NCBI GenBank assembly: GCA_964538665.1
Contig: CAZIEB010000023.1
Span: 1 to 10,960, forward strand
Origin: JAPUDQ01 sp964538665
Lineage (GTDB): Bacteria > Patescibacteriota > Saccharimonadia > Saccharimonadales > Saccharimonadaceae
DNA length: 10,960 nt
Direction: 5' to 3'
Shown: positions 6,298 to 10,960 of the stretch, piece by piece
Layout: every line of letters begins with the position of its first letter
Numbering within the stretch: position 1 is the stretch's first letter
Program-made: the position numbers and the translations under genes
Notes under the pieces: model-generated
The model's input: only the letters and a program-made list of their open reading frames with translations
Database searches by the model: none
Told to the model about the DNA's origin: nothing

Positions 6298-6900
6298 TTG
6301 TTTGAGCGAGCGTATGACCGTGCTGAACTGCGGTATTTGGCGATTGAACAAGTCTTTTGTGACGGTATTTGTACCGGCATACGTACCCTTGGTGTTGCCA
6401 CAAGTTGTCGTCCAGACACGTTTAATCATGTCACCGTTTTCGAACAACTCATAGACATAGCGCTTGCCAGAGCTACACGCGCCACGATCATCGGCCTGTT
6501 CGTCGCTCACCTTGCGTTCTTTGTCGAAACCAGCGCGAGACAGCGCATGGACAAACTGCTGGTAGCCTTCAAAGGAATTATCATAACTGTAGCTTTCGAC
6601 TTGTGTCTGATTGTACCCCTTGTAGACAACAAATCGACGCGTCGACGGCGAGACACTGACTTCGTAGCTCTCGCGGTCTTCATTTGCAACTACTGGACCA
6701 TATACGGTCATACGGACACTACGACCACTGTGGATGGTGGTCACCTGTCGACGATTTTGCTCTTGCTGCGTCAACTCGTCGTCACCGCCCGACCTCAGTC
6801 CACCGGTCACAAAGTACAGCAGCCCAGCCAGCAACAAAAAGCCCATCAAGCCTATGACAAGCAAGCCGAGTCGTGTTGGTCCACCATATTCTCTATTCAT
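6289..6900 (-). CDS. Membrane-anchored protein of unknown function
   Basis: The 203-residue product has a short basic N-terminus, one membrane segment (about 11-31) and a soluble domain of about 170 residues that probably faces outward. The linker (38-52) is polar and charged. The domain mixes beta-like stretches (YEVSVSPSTRRFVVYKGY, KRYVYELF) with a helix near 109-130, and ends in a helical FSTVIRSLKQF. Cys142 and Cys167 could form a disulfide outside the cell. I do not recognise a named family, though it has the look of a conserved Patescibacterial protein. It has the clearest leaderless promoter in the window, which fixes the start at ATG 6900. Confidence 0.7.
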   Translation of the reverse strand: MNREYGGPTRLGLLVIGLMGFLLLAGLLYFVTGGLRSGGDDELTQQEQNRRQVTTIHSGRSVRMTVYGPVVANEDRESYEVSVSPSTRRFVVYKGYNQTQVESYSYDNSFEGYQQFVHALSRAGFDKERKVSDEQADDRGACSSGKRYVYELFENGDMIKRVWTTTCGNTKGTYAGTNTVTKDLFNRQIPQFSTVIRSLKQFR

Positions 6901-6906
6901 ATCTTC

Positions 6907-6935
6907 ATTTTAGCATAAATAGTATATTTTGTCAA
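6907..6935 (-). promoter_or_regulatory. Consensus promoter 6 bases from the start codon
   Basis: TTGACA (6935-6930), an exact 17-base spacer and TAAAAT (6912-6907) with an extended TGC before it. Only 6 bases separate the -10 box from ATG 6900, so transcription should start at the A of ATG. This is the best evidence for a leaderless mRNA in the window. Confidence 0.8.
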
Positions 6936-6945
6936 TACTTTTTTG

Positions 6946-7380
6946 CTAATGCTTCGTACTACCATATGCCCCGTCACCCCTGTCCGTCTCTGATAGCTCT
7001 TCGGTAGGTTGCCAAGAAATCTGTTCATACGTCGTAATTACCATCTGAGCGATACGTTGCAGCGGCTCAATTATGACAGGTTCGTTGGACAAATTGACAA
7101 TAATTGCGCCAACTTCACCCCTGTAGTCGCTGTCTATCGTGCCGATTGCGTTGGCGAGCGTGAGACCCTGCTTGAGACTCAGCCCACTGCGAGGTCGTAT
7201 CTGCGCCTCGTAGCCGACGGGTAATTCCAGCGCAAAGCCAAGCGGAATGACTCTCCTCTCGAGTGGCGCCAGTGTCACAGGCTCGTCGATCGCAGCCTGT
7301 ACGTCCATCGCAGCAGCCCCTACCGTCTGATACGACGGCAGCGCGACGCTCGGATGCAGCCGTTTGATGGATATGTTCAT
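6946..7380 (-). CDS. dut: Deoxyuridine 5'-triphosphate nucleotidohydrolase (dUTPase)
   Basis: The enzyme hydrolyses dUTP to dUMP and pyrophosphate, keeping uracil out of DNA and supplying dUMP for dTMP synthesis. The 144-residue product has the normal length of trimeric dUTPases and all five motifs: GAAAMDV (21-27), RPRSGL (62-67), GTIDSDYRGEV (80-90) with the catalytic Asp at 83, LQRIAQMV (107-114), and the C-terminal lid RGDGAYGST (134-142), which has Tyr where Phe is usual. It has its own promoter, with the -10 box 7 bases before ATG and no Shine-Dalgarno sequence. It is not in the polA cluster but fits the same nucleotide-pool theme. Confidence 0.97.
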   Translation of the reverse strand: MNISIKRLHPSVALPSYQTVGAAAMDVQAAIDEPVTLAPLERRVIPLGFALELPVGYEAQIRPRSGLSLKQGLTLANAIGTIDSDYRGEVGAIIVNLSNEPVIIEPLQRIAQMVITTYEQISWQPTEELSETDRGDGAYGSTKH

Positions 7381-7387
7381 TAGGAAT

Positions 7388-7416
7388 AGTGTAGCGTGTC
7401 GTACGTGAGGCGTCTA
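7388..7416 (-). promoter_or_regulatory. dut promoter, leaderless type
   Basis: TAGACG (7416-7411), a 17-base spacer and TACACT (7393-7388), which ends 7 bases before ATG 7380. Each hexamer matches consensus at 4 of 6 positions. The context CACGCTACACT matches the close -10 boxes at 3325 and 9192. Confidence 0.6.
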
Positions 7417-7423
7417 ATGCTAG

Positions 7424-8230
7424 CTATGCGTGTAATCTCTGGGCTAGAGCATATTCTCCGAGGTCTCGGGCTACATACGGTGCATGGTCCAACCAACTCT
7501 CACTCATACCAGATTGCACCATTTCTTCTCTTAGCGCCTTATGAAATTCAAAGATATCAGTAGTAAATAATTTTTCTTGTATACGATGTGGTTCTGGCCC
7601 CACGCCCCGCCCATGGTAATCTGCCCGCGAAAGTGTAATATCGCCAATTGCGTGATACATGGGCGACAGCTGCGCTTCTATACGTGTCCATCCTCTGTTG
7701 GCGTTCTTTGGGCTAGCTTCAGGTGGTACTTCTAGCTGAACTATATCGCCATCTTCTCCCGTTATAATTTGTACCTTATCAATTTCTATCTGGTCGAACA
7801 CACCTGTCAGCAAATTTCCTCGTATCACCATCCAGTCGGTCGGATCGCTGCTCGGTGGTATGTCGTCTTTACGAATAATCATCACGTCACCATTGGCTGG
7901 ATCAATACTGGCGGCTATCTCCACGCCATAGACCCGACGGCCACGTCGTGTCCAGCGTTCTACTCCTGGCGGATAGTGTAAATCTTGTCGTACGAGTGGT
8001 CGTACGTCGCCAATAACAAAATATTTGAGTTCACGATAATTTTGGAGTGGATCATTAATTTGGTAATCTGTAGACCCATTAATCTGCATGGCGAAACGGG
8101 ATTCATCACACATTCGCTGCGCAAGCGTTTTAAGTTGCTGTGCTTCTCTAGTTTGTACTATTTCAGCAGTGTCTACATTACCTGGGCTAGGTAGCGTGTT
8201 ACGATCAATAGAACCGGATCCCTCGGCCAT
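7424..8230 (-). CDS. Soluble protein of unknown function
   Basis: The 268-residue product has no signal peptide or membrane segment. A polar N-terminus (1-25) is probably disordered; a helix (about 25-48) precedes a beta-rich middle (about 66-200) with REYR-like basic patches (ERWTRRGRRVYGVEIAASID) and a WMVIRGNLLTGVFDQIEI segment. The C-terminal part (about 215-268) is helical. I see no catalytic motif and do not recognise the family. It lies between the nuclease-like gene and dut but has its own promoter, so shared function cannot be concluded. Start ATG 8230 has no clear Shine-Dalgarno sequence. Confidence 0.6.
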   Translation of the reverse strand: MAEGSGSIDRNTLPSPGNVDTAEIVQTREAQQLKTLAQRMCDESRFAMQINGSTDYQINDPLQNYRELKYFVIGDVRPLVRQDLHYPPGVERWTRRGRRVYGVEIAASIDPANGDVMIIRKDDIPPSSDPTDWMVIRGNLLTGVFDQIEIDKVQIITGEDGDIVQLEVPPEASPKNANRGWTRIEAQLSPMYHAIGDITLSRADYHGRGVGPEPHRIQEKLFTTDIFEFHKALREEMVQSGMSESWLDHAPYVARDLGEYALAQRLHA

Positions 8231-8279
8231 GTCGTGCTACTTTCTGAGACTTGTGTTTGTTATAACGAGTCCTACTACT

Positions 8280-8308
8280 GTAATACGCCCGTGCGGATAA
8301 ATTGTCAA
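8280..8308 (-). promoter_or_regulatory. Promoter of the 268-residue protein gene
   Basis: TTGACA (8308-8303), a 17-base spacer and TATTAC (8285-8280). Transcription would begin near 8273, leaving a leader of about 40 bases, unlike the close -10 boxes elsewhere. The -35 box begins 12 bases after the stop of the nuclease-like gene. Confidence 0.65.
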
Positions 8309-8320
8309 TAATGTTCCAGC

Positions 8321-9178
8321 TTAGTACCGCATAATCTCTTCGAGCTTAGCCGCGAGTGCCTGAGGGCGCTCTAGACGAAACGCATCTATTCTCCCATACG
8401 TTTCTTCATCGATACGCAGGAGTATCGTGTGTACTGCTTCGTCGCCGTGGCCATTGACCACCATGCAAAACCCCGCATGCTCGGCTGCTTCGCGCTGCAT
8501 TTCGGGTATGCGACCTTCTTTTGCGAGATCTTTGAGCCGGAAATGAAAGCTGGAGCGAGTTTTGATATCGAGATTGATAGACCGATCGCGCCGCGAATCC
8601 GTAATCACCATATCGACGCCCATCGCATCTTGCTGTCGGCTCGTCATACGGACGTCATACCCAAGCTCCTTAGCGGTACGATAGACTGCGATTTCTCGGC
8701 TGAGACCGTGCGTAATTGCCTCCCATTGCTCATTGCTAAAACATGGTGCTTTGAGATATTTACAAAATCTATCCATCAGCTGCTTGAGCCGATCGTTGGC
8801 CTGCTCGCGATCATCATCGTGCAGCGACAAAATGAGCGAGACGTACGTATCATTAAACGAAATAAGCTCATCTATGCGTCGGTGCTTGTCATGTGTGCCG
8901 TTTGGGTGCCCGTCCATACGCCGCTGCGCGACAACAGCTCGCGGAGCCTGTAGTACGAGCGCCGCGACATAGTGTTCGCTCGAATGCTGGTCTTGCGCCT
9001 CTAGTAGCGCACTGGCAATTAATGTGTTAAGGGCCTGGTAGTTTTTGCGTATCCAAAACTTTCGCTTGGGTATCGGCAAGCCATAGACTATATCACTCGC
9101 CCGCGTGAACACATCATCGATTTGATGATAGCGAGCGACTCGAGCGGGACGAAATTGTTGCCATAGGCGTGTATGCAT
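8321..9178 (-). CDS. Putative PD-(D/E)xK nuclease-like protein
   Basis: The 285-residue product has an alpha-helical N-terminal part (about 1-155), rich in charged residues, and a C-terminal part that fits the restriction-endonuclease-like core. A helix with Glu162 (SREIAVYRTAKELGYDV) precedes GVDMVI with Asp189, and then LDIKTR with Asp204 and Lys206, giving the D...DxK spacing of the superfamily. ELGYDVRMTSRQQDAMGVD is typical of such cores, where a strand-turn leads into the first Asp. Target and role are unknown; no methyltransferase or toxin partner is nearby. The frame is open to 9355, but that extension is antisense to the plus-strand gene at 9212 and has low-quality composition, so I start at ATG 9178, which has a close -10 box. 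Fold assignment is by motif only. Confidence 0.6.
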   Translation of the reverse strand: MHTRLWQQFRPARVARYHQIDDVFTRASDIVYGLPIPKRKFWIRKNYQALNTLIASALLEAQDQHSSEHYVAALVLQAPRAVVAQRRMDGHPNGTHDKHRRIDELISFNDTYVSLILSLHDDDREQANDRLKQLMDRFCKYLKAPCFSNEQWEAITHGLSREIAVYRTAKELGYDVRMTSRQQDAMGVDMVITDSRRDRSINLDIKTRSSFHFRLKDLAKEGRIPEMQREAAEHAGFCMVVNGHGDEAVHTILLRIDEETYGRIDAFRLERPQALAAKLEEIMRY

Positions 9179-9186
9179 ACCTACAT

Positions 9187-9192
9187 AGTGTA
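9187..9192 (-). promoter_or_regulatory. -10 box of nuclease-like gene, leaderless type
   Basis: TACACT, preceded by AATACGC, ends 8 bases before ATG 9178. No convincing -35 hexamer or Shine-Dalgarno sequence is present. It is three bases from the opposing TATTAT on the plus strand. Confidence 0.5.
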
Positions 9193-9195
9193 GCG

Positions 9196-9201
9196 TATTA
9201 T
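9196..9201 (+). promoter_or_regulatory. Candidate -10 box (TATTAT) of the plus-strand gene
   Basis: TATTAT ends 10 bases before ATG 9212. GGAGTGA (9202-9208), a good Shine-Dalgarno match, lies directly between them. If TATTAT is the real -10 box, the transcript would start at about 9208 and lose most of that site, so one of the two signals may be fortuitous. Confidence 0.35.
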
Positions 9202-9211
9202 GGAGTGAGAT

Positions 9212-9592
9212 ATGCAGCAGTCCGCCCGCAAAAAACTTCGTCGGTTTCTCGTCGTCAAGGAAGTTGTCATGATTACGCTTGTCGCCATCAGCCTCGGGCT
9301 GCTCGCGGCTGAGCAGTTGTATGCATTTTCCGAAGCACAAATGCTGCGAACACATATTTTTGAACTCATGGTGTCGGTGCTGTTTTTGCTGGAGTTCGTG
9401 TTTGAGCTACACTATGCAAAAAACCGCCGTCAGTACTGGCGCCACAACTGGTATTTTTTGTTTGCGGCGATCCCCTTGCCGCTCCAGACATTCGAAGCAC
9501 TTCACGGTATACGAGCACTTCGATTGCTCAAGCTGCTCGAAATCTTTGCGCACATGCGCTATGAGTACAATACTCGGTTGTTCGAACGGTAA
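9212..9592 (+). CDS. Isolated voltage-sensor-like membrane protein
   Basis: The 126-residue product has four hydrophobic segments: about 17-37, 48-69, 79-95 and 98-113. They match the S1-S4 voltage-sensor module of ion channels. Segment 2 (ELMVSVLFLLEFVFELHYAK) is followed by a basic loop RRQYWRHNW, which is the usual S2-S3 link, and segment 4 carries Arg101, Arg104 and Lys107 every third residue as in S4. The protein stops there; no pore helix or selectivity filter follows. The Asp common in S3 (NWxDL) is missing (NWYFLF). It is the only plus-strand gene here and converges on the HAD gene at 9605 with a 12-base gap and no terminator. It may form a proton channel, a regulatory subunit, or be a degraded channel. 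A GGAGTGA ribosome-binding site supports the start. Confidence 0.65.
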   Translation: MQQSARKKLRRFLVVKEVVMITLVAISLGLLAAEQLYAFSEAQMLRTHIFELMVSVLFLLEFVFELHYAKNRRQYWRHNWYFLFAAIPLPLQTFEALHGIRALRLLKLLEIFAHMRYEYNTRLFER

Positions 9593-9604
9593 ATTACTAG
9601 TTCG

Positions 9605-10174
9605 TTATGCAAGTATTTGTTCAAGCTCGCGCTTGTACTGATCAAAGGTTTGGTAGTGTACAGCGTGCATACCGATCTCGCGAGCTGCGTCACAGTACTC
9701 GGCGATATCATCGACAAATATACATTCTTGTGGCTTGAGGCCGAGTTTGTCTGCGGCAAGATGGTAGATACGTGGGTCAGGTTTTGCCATGTGCACATCA
9801 TAGGAGAGCACGACACTGTCAAATAGTTGTTGCTGCTCAGTCGTGAAGAGCTGGTCCATCCAATTGTCATAGGCGTTTGAGAGAAATCCAATCTTGTACT
9901 TAGGCTTGAGCTCATCGCGAATGTAGGTAAATAACGGCTTGTTTGCTGGGTTTTGATCAAGCTCAGCATCAACTTGTTCGGCGGTAAGTCCTGTGATTTC
10001 AGCAACTTTTTCGAGGTACTCCGCTTCGGTCAGCACGCCCCTGCTCGCAAGATGATCAAGGTGTCGCATTGACTTTTGATCTTCCGGGTCGGCGCCAAAA
10101 TGTTTTTCGATAAATGGCTCCAAACTCCCCCGCACCAGTACTCCAAAGCAATCGAAGATAACGGCTTTAATCAT
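9605..10174 (-). CDS. HAD-superfamily hydrolase (subfamily IA-like)
   Basis: The 189-residue product has FDCFGVLV (Asp8), FLSN (Ser99), AKPD (Lys131) and FVDD (Asp155/Asp156), with a helical cap between motifs I and II (about 17-90). As in the HAD protein at 5687, the second Asp of motif I is Phe. It starts 4 bases after the stop of the MazG-like gene, so the two are in one operon with polA upstream; the nearest purine run (AGAGGA) is 15 bases from ATG, so translation may depend on re-initiation. The neighbours suggest a nucleotide-related phosphatase role, but the DxF motif leaves other substrates open. The two HAD proteins share the VVLSY block before motif III and are probable paralogues. 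Confidence 0.87.
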   Translation of the reverse strand: MIKAVIFDCFGVLVRGSLEPFIEKHFGADPEDQKSMRHLDHLASRGVLTEAEYLEKVAEITGLTAEQVDAELDQNPANKPLFTYIRDELKPKYKIGFLSNAYDNWMDQLFTTEQQQLFDSVVLSYDVHMAKPDPRIYHLAADKLGLKPQECIFVDDIAEYCDAAREIGMHAVHYQTFDQYKRELEQILA

Positions 10175-10178
10175 AGAT

Positions 10179-10505
10179 CTATTCTGCTATCCTCTCGAGA
10201 AATACCTTCTCATCAAATCCGCCTCGCTTTTGACGTTTAAGAGTACGTGCATCTTCTACATCCTGAATTCTATATCCCTTTGCTTTGCATATGGCTCTTA
10301 CCACTTCCATGACATCAACAAGCTCCTCTAGCGATCCGTCCGACTCTGCCACTTCTGCAGTTTCCTCAGCTAACTTTTTATATAATTCTGACTCATATTC
10401 ATCATCTGTAAGCCGACGGATTATTGGCCGTAGCCCATCGTCTTCAATAATTCTGGGTATACCGTCCCGTACAAGCTTTTTATATTCGCCAACATTCTCA
10501 TTCAT
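10179..10505 (-). CDS. MazG-like all-alpha NTP pyrophosphohydrolase
   Basis: The 108-residue product begins YKKLVRDGIPRII, the typical opening of small MazG-like house-cleaning pyrophosphatases. It then shows the metal-binding signature EExxE (47-51) and ExxD (61-64), and ends with the conserved KRGGF stretch. Such enzymes hydrolyse nucleoside triphosphates, often non-canonical ones, to monophosphates and pyrophosphate in the cytoplasm. The start is ATG 10505, two bases after the polA stop; AGAGGTG inside the last polA codons is a good ribosome-binding site, so the genes are coupled. An upstream in-frame start at 10523 would overlap polA and lacks this spacing. Exact substrate unknown. Confidence 0.88.
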   Translation of the reverse strand: MNENVGEYKKLVRDGIPRIIEDDGLRPIIRRLTDDEYESELYKKLAEETAEVAESDGSLEELVDVMEVVRAICKAKGYRIQDVEDARTLKRQKRGGFDEKVFLERIAE

Positions 10506-10507
10506 AA

Positions 10508-10960
10508 TCACACCTCTCCCCAATTATCCCCAATATGCACATCGACATCGAGGCGGATGCCGAGATCTGGATAAATATTTTCCATGGTGTCTTTGAGCAT
10601 CTCAGCGACCGAGTCAGCTTGGTCGCGAGGACACTCGACCAGTATGCTGTCGTGTATTTGCAATACCTGATGTGCGGCATCAGCATGAGACGGTCCTGCT
10701 GAGGATACTTTGCTTTCCGCAAGAGGCAATTTGTCAACTTCAAATTGCCGGGTATCCGGAGCAGGATTGTCATGTGCTGATGAGAGGCAATGTTCCACCC
10801 TAATCATCGCCATCTTCATCAAATCCGCCTCAGTGCCCTGTATCGGCATATTTGCTGCTTGGCGCTCAGCAGCCTGCCGGACAATAAAATTGCTCGAGCG
10901 AACATCGGGAGTTGGGCGACGACGCCCAAAATACGTTTCGACATAGCCCAGTGTCTTGGC
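10508..10960 (-). CDS. polA: DNA polymerase I, C-terminal part (partial)
   Basis: Only the last 150 residues are in the window; the frame is open through the edge at 10960. It covers the end of the family A polymerase domain: GYVETYFGRRRPTPDVRSSN, then RQAAERQAANMPIQGTEADLMKMAMI, then QIHDS (10660-10646), and the closing IGDNWGEV. The enzyme fills gaps and replaces RNA primers in DNA replication and repair. Two oddities are visible. About 30 extra residues lie between AMI and the QIHD motif compared with E. coli Pol I (47 versus 17 residues). Also, the conserved HDE of motif C is HDS: the catalytic Asp remains but the next Glu is Ser. First gene of the set polA, MazG-like, HAD. Confidence 0.97.
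   Translation of the reverse strand, partial: AKTLGYVETYFGRRRPTPDVRSSNFIVRQAAERQAANMPIQGTEADLMKMAMIRVEHCLSSAHDNPAPDTRQFEVDKLPLAESKVSSAGPSHADAAHQVLQIHDSILVECPRDQADSVAEMLKDTMENIYPDLGIRLDVDVHIGDNWGEV

Noticed and set aside
5720..6454. Plus-strand ORF of 244 codons
   Set aside because: It is antisense to the HAD gene and the membrane-anchored gene, both with clear motifs or promoter, and its translation shows no domain.
6298..6918. Plus-strand ORF of 206 codons
   Set aside because: It is antisense to the 203-residue membrane protein, which has a strong promoter and membrane segment; the plus frame shows no convincing family features.
8429..8953. Plus-strand ORF of 174 codons
   Set aside because: It is antisense to the nuclease-like gene and has no recognisable motif or good start signal.
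9179..9355. N-terminal extension of the nuclease-like protein
   Set aside because: It is fully or mostly antisense to the voltage-sensor-like gene, while ATG 9178 has its own close -10 box.
1..10960. CRISPR array, insertion sequence, tRNA or toxin-antitoxin pair
   Set aside because: No regularly spaced direct repeats, transposase, cloverleaf sequence or paired small toxin/antitoxin genes were seen by eye.
1..10960. Alternative genetic code with UGA as glycine
   Set aside because: polA and the LamG gene end at UGA in positions that match their expected ends, and reading through would run into the next genes.

Overview
The window looks like a piece of chromosome from a small-genome, Gram-positive-type bacterium, most likely a Patescibacteria/CPR member such as Candidatus Saccharibacteria. 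This is inferred from very short gaps between genes, Sec-secreted surface proteins with C-terminal membrane anchors, and the character of the housekeeping proteins; no marker gene here settles it. UGA is used as a stop (polA, the LamG gene), which argues against the UGA-glycine code of Gracilibacteria/SR1. Fourteen of the 15 genes lie on the minus strand, so transcription mostly runs from high to low coordinates.

Region 1 (about 50-4767, minus) is a cell-surface locus. In transcription order it holds two 61 %-identical 205-residue secreted proteins (4703-4086 and 3955-3338), a DUF916-like Ig-fold protein with a C-terminal membrane anchor (3312-2431), a LamG-domain adhesin-like protein whose C-terminus resembles the 205-residue proteins (2304-976), and a second membrane-anchored Ig-like protein that overlaps the previous stop by 4 bases (979-146). 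A terminator at 52-71 closes the block. The architecture resembles the WxL/csc surface complexes of Firmicutes: secreted W-containing beta-rich ligands beside membrane-anchored DUF916-type proteins. I infer a divergent, Patescibacterial version of such a system.

Region 2 (4774-9178, minus) is a row of mostly single genes: an alpha/beta hydrolase, a HAD hydrolase, a membrane-anchored unknown protein, dUTPase (dut), an unknown soluble protein and a PD-(D/E)xK nuclease-like protein. Several of these, and some region 1 genes, have a -10 box only 6-10 bases before the start codon and no Shine-Dalgarno sequence, which predicts leaderless mRNAs. The two 205-residue proteins instead have consensus promoters and proper ribosome-binding leaders, as expected for abundant products.

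Region 3 (9212-10960) holds one plus-strand gene encoding a protein like an isolated voltage-sensor domain, divergent from the nuclease-like gene over only 33 bases. It also holds the tight minus-strand set polA (3' end only), a MazG-like NTP pyrophosphatase and a second HAD hydrolase. With dut, this gives a theme of DNA synthesis and nucleotide-pool cleaning. No RNA genes, insertion sequences, CRISPR arrays or attachment sites were seen, and no gene-free stretch exceeds 150 bases.
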